Assembly (NCBI GenBank): GCA_028690885.1
Contig: JAQVAJ010000102.1
Coordinates: forward strand, 1-6,210
DNA: 6,210 nucleotides
Source of the DNA: Clostridia bacterium
GTDB taxonomy: Bacteria > Bacillota > Clostridia > DUPQ01
Reading direction: 5' to 3'
In this document: in pieces, positions 1 to 6,110 of the stretch
Numbering within the stretch: the stretch's first letter is position 1
Layout of the letters: every line of letters begins with the position of its first letter
The notes under the pieces: generated by a model
Told to the model about the DNA's origin: nothing
Database searches by the model: none
The model's input: the letters and a program-made list of their open reading frames with translations, nothing else
Program-made: the position numbers and the translations under genes

Positions 1-375
1 GCTGGACGAGAAGATTAATTCTAAGTTCGAGTATGCACGGTTCAAGATGTTGATAATGACGGAGAGCGCATAGGCTTTTCACAGAAAAAAGAAAACTGGG
101 AATACAACATGTCTAATTTCATCCGCAACCCTTTATACATAGCCATCGGCCGTTTTGATGCCAAAGCAGAACAGCCTATACGTTTTGGAATGAAGTATAA
201 ACTTTTGGATACAGAAGACATAGCAGTCGGACCTAAGAACACATCTGAAACCGGCACATATACAAGCATGACCTATTTCAAGAACAAATTAATGTTCTGG
301 TATCCTGACAGGAAGTATTACCTTTTAGGAAAACAGATAACAGATGAATTGATAAAGCAGATAGCGCTGTTTTAA
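1..375 (+). pseudogene. 3' part of an unrecognised gene, probably frameshifted
   Basis: I do not recognise this protein. An ATG at 109 opens an 88-residue frame ending at 375, but the same frame is open from base 25 and reads like protein before the ATG (QDVDNDGERIGFSQ, then KKENWEYN). The first 45 bases read better in another frame (LDEKINSKFEYARF), which runs off the window edge. A single-base shift near 40-46 would join the two. The ATG at 109 has only a weak upstream GGGA and no good Shine-Dalgarno sequence, which also argues that it is internal. The C-terminal part is soluble-looking, rich in aromatic and charged residues (FWYPDRKYYLLGKQ), with no signal peptide, membrane segment or known motif. 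It converges with the minus-strand gene that ends at 420. It could instead be a short intact gene starting at 109; I favour the 3' end of a larger, damaged gene. Confidence 0.5.
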
Positions 376-419
376 TTATTATGCTTACTTAATAGTTGCA
401 TACTAAGAAATTTAATAGA

Positions 420-1475
420 TTAAATATACTTCACAAAATCTGACAGAAGTTTGTATTCATCTTCTCTAATCTTTTCAAGATATGGAACAAGGTTGGAACA
501 ATCTGCTTCAGTAATGATATTTTTACTGGCTTTTTGAAACATTATATTTGCGTTGCTTTTTATTTGCATACATAAATCCAAATACTTTTCATAATCAATC
601 TCATATATTTCATTAACTTTATAAAATGTAAATCTGTCGAATAGCATGTTTTTATGTTCCATTACCGGCCTTAAAACTCTCATATCTATTTTATCAGATA
701 AGCTTCTATAATTCATTACATACCATTCTAGAAACTCATAACAATCAAATCCATGATAATAGTTTTCTTTCTTTTGCGATTCAGTTATAAACTCATATTC
801 TGTTTCCATGTTTTTAAAACTGTAACAACCAGCTTTATTATCTATATAGTTATCAATTTTATCAAAACTTAACCGCGAATTATAATAATCTGTAAACTGA
901 ATCTTTGCATCTTCATATGAATATGGTGAATAAACGGGATTTGCCTTTAATAGTATAAAGCATTTCTGCATATTATCATACTCCTCATCAAAGAATGCAG
1001 TGATAAAAGATTCTATACTTATTATGTACTGTTGAAACAACTTGTCTTTATATCCCCATACATAAATGTTTTTGGATTCAATATCAATTCCATAGATCAA
1101 AATATTATGGTGGTTATAATTATGTTTGCCAAGAAAATGTTTATGATTAATATAAGTGAAAATGTACATACCATTACTAAATATTTTTATTAAATGGTCA
1201 ACTATGTTCTCTTTTGTTATGAATATCTTATCTTTGTAATGAAATGACATATTAATTGGATGTACTCCTCCAAATACCCACCCACCGAATATACCAAGAT
1301 AAGGATCTGTAATATTTCTCATTTGATCTTTTTTCTTGGAACTCCAGTTTATATAATGTGAGTAAAGCCAGCCATAATTCTGAGGATTAGTTAATGCTAT
1401 ACCTAGAGGATAAGCAGTAATAGGCGCCCCCGTTATTGGTGGTATTTTTGTTGGTAGTATTATCTTCATGCTCAT
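420..1475 (-). CDS. NRPS-locus-associated hypothetical protein (possible BtrH/C39-peptidase-like N-terminal domain)
   Basis: Intact 351-residue protein of unknown function. The ATG at 1475 is preferred because AAGGAAGGTG ends nine bases upstream; the ATG two codons further in is spaced less well. There is no signal peptide or membrane helix, so it is probably cytoplasmic. The N-terminal half has a papain/C39- or BtrH-like look: a segment around residues 84-115, then HHNILIYGID (122-131) followed by the strand NIYVWGY (136-142), where His122 or His123 could be catalytic. The second half has FTDYYNSRLSF (194-204), GFDCYEFLEW (242-251), IDMRVLRPVMEHKNMLFDR (263-281) and a Glu/Lys-rich helical tail. 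From memory, this pairing of an H-x-x-IYG-D block with a DYxxSR...EHKxxM block occurs in uncharacterised proteins encoded beside NRPS genes of Bacillus, Paenibacillus and Clostridium, and an NRPS fragment does lie 1.6 kb upstream. The CDS call is firm; the family is moderately sure; any enzymatic role is inference. Confidence 0.85.
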   Translation of the reverse strand: MSMKIILPTKIPPITGAPITAYPLGIALTNPQNYGWLYSHYINWSSKKKDQMRNITDPYLGIFGGWVFGGVHPINMSFHYKDKIFITKENIVDHLIKIFSNGMYIFTYINHKHFLGKHNYNHHNILIYGIDIESKNIYVWGYKDKLFQQYIISIESFITAFFDEEYDNMQKCFILLKANPVYSPYSYEDAKIQFTDYYNSRLSFDKIDNYIDNKAGCYSFKNMETEYEFITESQKKENYYHGFDCYEFLEWYVMNYRSLSDKIDMRVLRPVMEHKNMLFDRFTFYKVNEIYEIDYEKYLDLCMQIKSNANIMFQKASKNIITEADCSNLVPYLEKIREDEYKLLSDFVKYI

Positions 1476-1502
1476 TTATATTTTCACCTTCCTTCAATTT
1501 GC

Positions 1503-1521
1503 TACTAAATACTATTTAGTA
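1503..1521. promoter_or_regulatory. Operator-like inverted repeat upstream of the 351-residue gene
   Basis: Perfect 8-bp arms, TACTAAAT and ATTTAGTA, are separated by three bases and centred about 37 bases before the start codon of the minus-strand gene, just upstream of its Shine-Dalgarno sequence. The symmetry and position fit a repressor site (TetR- or MarR-type proteins bind such sites) or a small 5'-leader hairpin. A TATAAT at 1591-1596 (minus strand) is a possible -10 for this gene, but I see no good -35 for it (TAAGAC at 17-bp spacing), so the promoter is not located securely. If that -10 is used, the repeat would lie in the transcribed leader. Such AT-rich DNA makes short palindromes common, so the function is uncertain. 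Confidence 0.35.
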
Positions 1522-1725
1522 ACCAGATTCTTTTATCACATTTTACTTTATTACTTAATGATAATTTTACTTCAATATATAAATCAAGTCATTATATCGT
1601 TATATAGAGCATAGTCTTATATTTACTCAATCTTAAAAATATCCGCTTTACAACATAAACAAAATATTTATCAATCATTACTGTTTTCATTAAATATTTG
1701 GTTCCGTGGTTACATATAGCTCTGT

Positions 1726-2658
1726 TTATCTGTTTTTTGTAGTAAACTGCGAAAGGAAACCATACTTATCTATAACATCTTCGGCGCAATTATCTCTATC
1801 TTACTAGTGAAACGAATACCCCGTAAAAATAAAGGGAGCACAGAAGCTGATATTTACATGGAAATGTTTGTCTTCTTTAATGGAAGTTTTAACATCCTCA
1901 CCGAAACAATCTGTAATGGATTTCATTAGTTGCATTCGTATTTCAAGATCATCTCACGTATATAACGATTGTATATAAAAAACCTTTCGCATAAAAGATG
2001 ATGTTAAAATCATCCAGCTTCATAACAGCGGTAAACCCTGTCAGTTCTGGTGCAGTGATCATGTCCATCGTGAATTTGATGATCTTTCCATGGATTTCAG
2101 AATAGTCGATCGAATAATAATTATCGATGTTCCACAACCAGGGCATAGGGATTGAATTTATAGATCTTCCGCCTATGCTTATATATTTTCTTATTGTACT
2201 GGTCATATTCATAATACTTGAAATGGCTTTGCTTGACAGTATTTATGGTCATATGGAGCATATCTATCATGCAAAATGCATTATCCAAGTTTGACTTTAT
2301 TTACTATTATTTATATCAAGAGTAAGGCTTTATGTGATAACTTGATAACAGCAGACCGTAACTGTCAGTTCCTTTATCAATTACCTGTTTTTTTGCTGAG
2401 ATAAAATTGGAAGACTGAACCGCATCTGCCAGTAATCTTAACTCCAGTAATTATAATGACGATCATCTATGAAACATGGATTTTCCTCGGCTTTTATTGA
2501 ATATAACATTGATGCTGCTATCCAAAAGCTACTTATTATTGTTCTTGATTGTTATATAACAAAAGGAATACGCGTTTACTACATACTGTCAGAGACTTCT
2601 GCAAGTGCCATGGAATGCTGTTCATCCGTCCGTGTCTAAAAACTTGTTTATTTAACAT
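1726..2658 (-). pseudogene. Decayed WYL-domain transcriptional regulator
   Basis: No single frame is long, but consecutive pieces in changing frames match a HTH-WYL regulator in the right order and at nearly full length (about 311 codons; the family is usually 300-330). The ATG at 2658 has a good Shine-Dalgarno sequence (AAGGGGTG, 2663-2670). Pieces: TDEQHSMALAEVSD (from 2629), the N-terminal region of such regulators; CFIDDRHY; ELRLLADAVQSSNFISAKK (from 2444), the linker helix; NKKIYKHRRKIYKFNPYAL (open frame 2270-2121); WNIDNYYSIDYSEIHGKI (2134 onward), the WYL core where family members have W-x-x-NYYL; LEIRM then DCFGEDVK (open frame 1953-1804), matching the usual DRFG-x-DV; and KIEIIAPKML then DKYGF, matching the usual C-terminal V-K-I-x-x-P. 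Frame changes or stops separate most pieces, so it is non-functional. WYL regulators bind DNA and sense ligands; this one may once have controlled neighbouring genes. The 87-codon ORF at 1949-2212 is only one of its pieces. Confidence 0.8.
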
Positions 2659-2728
2659 TGTTCACCCCTTCTAATGGGAAACACCTCCCGAATATTGTCA
2701 CGAATGTGGCTTCATGTGGTATTTATTT

Positions 2729-2942
2729 TTACTGTTCTGTTGTTTTTCCCGATTTTTCTATCATTTCATTTTTTAGTTCAAGCGTTAAGCTACTTGCTCT
2801 AAGTTTTTCATAAAGCTCCTTCACTGCATCCTGTTTTATGCGTTCAATTGCCGTCGTTTGTGCCACCAATATGTTTCTTCTCTTGTTCGTTTTTTGAGTC
2901 CTGCTTTACATTATCTGACTGTTGTTCTAACGACCACCGCAT
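2729..2942 (-). pseudogene. Small unidentified coding remnant
   Basis: An ATG at 2942 opens a 32-codon frame (MRWSLEQQSDN, then KNEQEKKHI) that stops soon after. At about 2870 an overlapping frame takes over (LVAQTTAIERIKQDAVKEL, then YEKLRASSLTLELKNEM) and stops with TAA at 2729. Joined by one frameshift, these give a Glu/Lys-rich, strongly helical protein of about 70 residues. The ATG has only a distant GGAG, about 14 bases upstream. I do not recognise a family; the charged helical composition resembles small accessory proteins of mobile elements, but that is a guess. It lies 70 bases before the WYL pseudogene on the same strand and may have formed an operon with it. It could also be the C-terminal end of a larger lost gene. 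Confidence 0.4.
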
Positions 2943-3042
2943 GATAATACTATCTTCTCCAAAAAAATCCATCAAATTCTATAAACGTCCTCTTATTCCT
3001 TCTATACTCTTAATATGTAACCATTTTAGCGAGATTGTGAGA

Positions 3043-4152
3043 TCAGGTGTTTTCAAGGTTAGTAGTCACTTTCGATTCCACATATTCAACCATTGATTTT
3101 ACAGTTGGAAACTTTGTAATCAGGAGCATTTCATCATCAAACTCGAAACCAAACTCATCTTCGATAGTAATAATTATTTTTATAAATGTTATTGAATCAA
3201 GACCAATGCTGTTAAAGTCCATATTTAAAGATACATTATCAGTAACTTTTTCGCTGAGATTATCTATAATTACCTCAAAAGCTCTCTTGCGAACGCCCGT
3301 CAATTCGTCCGAAATTGATACATCCGGAATAGCATCATCAGTTTTGACCTCTGCACATTCCAATACTCTATTTCGGTCTATTTTCCCGTTGGTGTTTTCA
3401 AAAAATTTTTCAATTCGTTTGAAAATCGATGGAATCATATATGAAGGAAGTTTAAGCGTAAGATAATTTGTTATATCTTTGACATCTATATCAATCTCGC
3501 TTATATAATAAGCACCAAGTATTATATCAATCTCATTCGTTTCTAACGCAATAACAACTGATTGCTTTATCCCTTCCATTTGATTAAGATGTGCCTCGAT
3601 TTCTTCCGGTTCAATTCGATATCCACGTACCTTAATTTGATTATCTGCTCGACCTAAATAAACAACATCTTTATTTTCATCCTGCTTAGCAATATCTCCG
3701 GTACGATAAAATGTAGAACCAGTAACTGTTACGAATTTCTCTTTTGTTAATTGTTCATTATTCAAATAACACTGTGATAAACAGATACCACCTATATATA
3801 ACTCACCCTTTTCCTCAGATGCTACTTTTTCTAAGTTTTCATTTAAAATATGATACGATATATTTTGTATGGGCTTTCCTATTGGTATATCACCTGTTAT
3901 AAAATTTCGGGGGATTTCATAATGGAACGTGTCATCTGAGCACTCGCTTTGTCCATAAGCATTAATAAGGGATATATGATTGTACTCTCTATAAAACTTT
4001 TTAGCCACAATCTTATCAACTTTTTCGCCTGTTAGAATAATATACTTCATATCCGGTAGAGTTAACTTAGGATGCTTATCCCCAAAATATTGTAAATAGC
4101 TATACAAGGAATGAGGGGGTAACAGTGATATTGCGAACCGCAGTGGGGTCAT
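3043..4152 (-). CDS. NRPS fragment: C-terminal part of an adenylation domain plus terminal carrier protein (5'-truncated)
   Basis: In a complete synthetase the A domain activates an amino acid as aminoacyl-AMP and loads it on the phosphopantetheine arm of the carrier domain. Visible A-domain motifs, with residues counted from the ATG at 4152: LLPPHSL (10-16), the strand before the binding pocket; A5 NAYGQSE (64-70); A6 GELYIGG (116-122); A7 YRTGD (149-153); A8 LGRADNQIKVRGYRIE (166-181); A9 LPSYMIPS (235-242); A10 NTNGKIDR (253-260) with the catalytic lysine K257. The carrier motif IGLDSI has its attachment serine at S320, and the protein ends 49 residues later without a condensation or thioesterase domain, so it was probably an A-PCP didomain of about 600 residues. 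Motifs A1-A4, including the P-loop-like A3, are missing, so the A domain cannot work as encoded here. The ATG overlaps the recombinase stop codon and has no good Shine-Dalgarno sequence, so it is probably an internal codon of the original gene or an incidental start. The carrier half could still fold. Confidence 0.92.
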   Translation of the reverse strand: MTPLRFAISLLPPHSLYSYLQYFGDKHPKLTLPDMKYIILTGEKVDKIVAKKFYREYNHISLINAYGQSECSDDTFHYEIPRNFITGDIPIGKPIQNISYHILNENLEKVASEEKGELYIGGICLSQCYLNNEQLTKEKFVTVTGSTFYRTGDIAKQDENKDVVYLGRADNQIKVRGYRIEPEEIEAHLNQMEGIKQSVVIALETNEIDIILGAYYISEIDIDVKDITNYLTLKLPSYMIPSIFKRIEKFFENTNGKIDRNRVLECAEVKTDDAIPDVSISDELTGVRKRAFEVIIDNLSEKVTDNVSLNMDFNSIGLDSITFIKIIITIEDEFGFEFDDEMLLITKFPTVKSMVEYVESKVTTNLENT

Positions 4153-5759
4153 ACTGTAATACGCCCCACATAGCGGTAATAAATCTCTAATTTCTGGACT
4201 CGTTCGCCATTTAAGTATTCGCGTTCGTTTACTACGATTTTTTCTACGAGCGCATTCAGCATGGCAGCGTCCAGTTCTTTGATATCTGAATATTTTCGAA
4301 TCAAATCCATAAAGTTGACTATATTTTCGTTTTTTTCTTCATAGCTTCGGATTTGCTCTGTCAGCGATTTCAACTTGCTTTTAAACATTTTTTGCTCATC
4401 TTCATAGGCTTTCGACATACTGATAAATCTCTCGTCGGATATCTTTCCGATAACGTTATCTTCATATAAATGTTGGATAATCGTATCAAGCTCTGCAATA
4501 CGGCTTTTTGCTTTCAGCAGCTCTTTTTCCCTCAGAGCTTTTTCACCGCTGCTTTTGACTTCGCCTTTCCTGGCAAGCTCCCGCATATACTGTTCTGCGC
4601 AGTTTTCGGACATCCTTGCATGAAGTTTTATGTCCTGCAGTACGATGTCATATATCTGCTCATAGGTAATGTAATGCATGGAGCAGTATTCCTTGCCGTG
4701 TCTGCGATAGACATTACAGGCATAACTTGCGCTTGCTGTTCTGCCATCCCGACTTTGGTAAGACATCGCTTTCCCACAGGTTCCGCATTTTAAAAGCCCT
4801 GCAAAAATATGTGTTGCCTTATTTTTGTTCGGCTGACGTTTTACCTTTGCGGTTTCCTGTGCCAGCATAAAGGTCTTTTCATCTACAAGCGGCTCATGTA
4901 TGTTCTTAACGACAATCCAATCTTCTTTCGGCACATCCACAACCTTTTTGGACTTGAACGACTTGGTGGTTTGTTTGTGGCTGACAATATGACCAAGGTA
5001 TACTTCGTTTTGAAGAATGTGTATGACGGTCTGATTGCCCCAATCGTATGGATACTTTACATTTTTATGGCACACATATTTTCCGAATGCATCCATTACA
5101 TAGGCTCTTGGTTTCAGAATCTTTTCATTTTTTAATATGGTGCTGATCCTGAACGGTGATACGCCTTCCGCTGCTAGCTTGAATATTTTTTTGACCACCC
5201 AAGCTGTAGTTTCATCCGGCTCCAGCTTATGCTTATCCAATTCGGATTTCTTATAACCGTATGGTGCATAGGGACCGGTATACTCGCCGTTCAGCGCTTT
5301 CGTCCGGTACGCCGACTTTACCTTGCGGCTTCCATCTTTGGCATACCATTCATTGATGATGTTCTTGAAAGGCATAAATTCGTTGTTTTCGCCGTTTCCT
5401 GTATCCACACCATCATTGATGGCAATGTATCGTACATTATATTCCGCAAACACGACTTCGATGTAATAACCGGTTTTCAGGTAATCCCGGCCAAGCCTTG
5501 ACAGGTCTTTGGTGATAACTGTTCCGATCTTGCCTTGCTCAATATCCGCCAGCATTTGCTGAAAGCCGGGGCGGTCAAAATTAGTACCGCTGTATCCATC
5601 ATCCACATAGAAAACGCAGTCGGAAAATCCGTTCTGCTTGGCGTACTGCATAAGCATGGTTTTTTGTGTCTGGATGCTCATGCTGTCGCCTTGTACCAAA
5701 TCGTCACGGCTGAGTCTCGGATAAAGCGCCGTTGCTTTACTTTGCTGTTTTACTAACAT
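4149..5759 (-). CDS. Large serine recombinase, TndX/TnpX-like
   Basis: 536-residue site-specific recombinase that should catalyse excision and integration of the element through a 5'-phosphoserine DNA intermediate. Resolvase-type catalytic domain, about 8-155: nucleophile Ser17 in YPRLSRDD, DDGYSGTNFDRPGF (53-66), and TKDLSRLGRDY (83-93) with the conserved arginines R88 and R91. The recombinase DNA-binding domain follows (about 160-300; APYGYKK, then GNQTVIHILQNEVYLG). A zinc ribbon has CGTC (C325, C328) and C348/C359. A coiled-coil segment spans about 405-475, and a C-terminal region (about 480-534) ending in EIYYRYVG resembles DUF4368. All key residues are present, so it is probably active. 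The ATG at 5759 has GGAGG four bases upstream and its own promoter. The TGA overlaps the ATG of the truncated NRPS frame. It has higher GC than its left neighbours, as expected for transferred DNA. Confidence 0.95.
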   Translation of the reverse strand: MLVKQQSKATALYPRLSRDDLVQGDSMSIQTQKTMLMQYAKQNGFSDCVFYVDDGYSGTNFDRPGFQQMLADIEQGKIGTVITKDLSRLGRDYLKTGYYIEVVFAEYNVRYIAINDGVDTGNGENNEFMPFKNIINEWYAKDGSRKVKSAYRTKALNGEYTGPYAPYGYKKSELDKHKLEPDETTAWVVKKIFKLAAEGVSPFRISTILKNEKILKPRAYVMDAFGKYVCHKNVKYPYDWGNQTVIHILQNEVYLGHIVSHKQTTKSFKSKKVVDVPKEDWIVVKNIHEPLVDEKTFMLAQETAKVKRQPNKNKATHIFAGLLKCGTCGKAMSYQSRDGRTASASYACNVYRRHGKEYCSMHYITYEQIYDIVLQDIKLHARMSENCAEQYMRELARKGEVKSSGEKALREKELLKAKSRIAELDTIIQHLYEDNVIGKISDERFISMSKAYEDEQKMFKSKLKSLTEQIRSYEEKNENIVNFMDLIRKYSDIKELDAAMLNALVEKIVVNEREYLNGERVQKLEIYYRYVGRITV

Positions 5760-5806
5760 AAATCCTCCATTCCAACAGCCGCAAAGCGTATATATACTGT
5801 ATTCTC

Positions 5807-5835
5807 ATTATACCCGTAAAGGCTTCCAGAATCAA
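5807..5835 (-). promoter_or_regulatory. Sigma-A-type promoter of the recombinase gene
   Basis: On the minus strand TTGATT (5835-5830) and a perfect TATAAT (5812-5807) are separated by 17 bases. Transcription would start near 5800, giving a leader of about 40 bases before the ATG at 5759. The promoter lies just downstream of the hairpin that ends the tnpW transcript, so the recombinase can be transcribed independently of the genes to its right. A 10-bp palindrome, GTATATATAC at 5788-5797, lies in the leader near the predicted start site and could be an operator, although it is very AT-rich. Confidence 0.65.
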
Positions 5836-5842
5836 GCAAAAG

Positions 5843-5877
5843 AGCGAAAGTTAACAATAAAGTTAACCTTCGCTTTT
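5843..5877. terminator. Intrinsic terminator between tnpW and the recombinase
   Basis: Arms AGCGAAAGTTAAC (5843-5855) and GTTAACCTTCGCT (5862-5874) pair over 13 bp around a six-base loop; the one imperfect position is a G-U wobble in minus-strand RNA. Minus-strand RNA continues as CUUUU, and plus-strand RNA as UUU followed by A, so it may act in both directions. It sits 20 bases after the tnpW stop and should end transcription arriving from the element's interior before the recombinase promoter. Confidence 0.75.
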
Positions 5878-5897
5878 ATGCATTTTCACAGTATATT

Positions 5898-6077
5898 CTA
5901 TTGATTCACAGCTGCTTGCTCAATTAATCTGAAGATAATTTTCTCGGCTGTTTCAGCGGTTTCTTTATTGTCAAAAGCGGTTATAATAAACTTGGTATCT
6001 CCAATTATTCGTTCATACGGTTCACCGAATTCCGGCGGTTTATTTGATTTGGTATGTTGTATTTGGCAGTTTTTCAT
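5898..6077 (-). CDS. tnpW: Transposon-encoded TnpW family protein
   Basis: Small protein of 59 residues from the ATG at 6077. It matches the TnpW family, first named from Tn4451, in the core IGDTKFIITAFDNKET (25-40) followed by the acidic helix ending EKIIFRLIEQ (45-54); relatives show IG-x-T-x-Y/F-x-V then E-x-x-x-K-I-x-R-L-I. The N-terminal 24 residues are polar and variable. The ATG at 6077 is chosen because AAGG lies eight bases upstream; a GTG at 6086 would add three residues but lacks a ribosome site. The biochemical role of TnpW is not established; its regular position beside the recombinase suggests a function in recombination or element control. The gene is followed by a terminator and then by the separately promoted recombinase. 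The ATG overlaps the stop of a possible 10-codon leader ORF. Confidence 0.75.
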   Translation of the reverse strand: MKNCQIQHTKSNKPPEFGEPYERIIGDTKFIITAFDNKETAETAEKIIFRLIEQAAVNQ

Positions 6078-6106
6078 ATACAGCACCTTGTATAATGCAA
6101 TTGCAT
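6074..6106 (-). CDS. Possible 10-residue leader peptide overlapping the tnpW start
   Basis: ATG at 6106-6104 reads MQLHYTRCCI and stops with TGA at 6076-6074, which overlaps the tnpW ATG as ATGA. It has a good ribosome site, AAAGGA seven bases upstream, better than that of tnpW itself. This arrangement would allow translational coupling. The ORF also reads through a perfect palindrome. At ten codons it could be chance, and no leader of this kind is known to me for tnpW. Confidence 0.3.
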   Translation of the reverse strand: MQLHYTRCCI

Positions 6107-6110
6107 TATA
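6091..6110. repeat. Perfect 20-bp palindrome upstream of tnpW
   Basis: The half-site TATAATGCAA is followed directly by its reverse complement. It has no spacer, so it is a better candidate for a dimeric repressor site than for an RNA hairpin, which would need a few unpaired bases in the loop. It lies 14 bases before the tnpW ATG and contains the start codon of the possible leader peptide. Each half also holds a TATAAT, so it could overlap a -10 element on either strand, although I see no convincing -35. Confidence 0.6.

Noticed and set aside
42..269. Minus-strand ORF of 75 codons
   Set aside because: It is opposite the plus-strand frame, which reads much more like protein; there is no supporting start signal.
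388..407. Hairpin between the two convergent genes as a terminator
   Set aside because: The stem is only 7 bp, AT-rich, with a wobble or mismatch, and lacks an adjacent U-tract on either strand.
1476..1725. Promoter with confident -35/-10 for the 351-residue gene
   Set aside because: The only clean TATAAT (1591-1596) lacks a credible -35, and other TTGA-like hexamers lack a matching -10. No ORF of note lies in this AT-rich stretch.
1949..2212. 87-codon minus-strand ORF as a separate gene
   Set aside because: Its first 25 or so residues are out of frame with the real coding sequence, and the remainder is the middle of the decayed WYL regulator. There is no matching ribosome site at its ATG.
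2848..3096. Plus-strand ORF of 82 codons
   Set aside because: Its composition is antisense-like (Ser/Phe/Cys-rich), it has no ribosome site, and it overlaps the helical remnant and the end of the NRPS fragment.
3047..3466. Plus-strand ORF of 139 codons
   Set aside because: It lies entirely opposite the carrier and A-domain coding sequence, is serine/isoleucine-rich as expected for an antisense shadow, and has no recognisable motif.
4153..4180. In-frame upstream extension of the A-domain frame into the recombinase gene (LPLCGAYYS)
   Set aside because: It superficially resembles the P-L-x-x-G-G stretch after motif A4, but A domains have about 25 residues between that stretch and LLPP, and only a few are present here. 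It is better explained as the alternate frame of the recombinase C-terminus.
4470..5756. Four plus-strand ORFs of 73-108 codons opposite the recombinase
   Set aside because: All are antisense to a clearly conserved protein and look like hydrophobic, cysteine-rich shadow translations.
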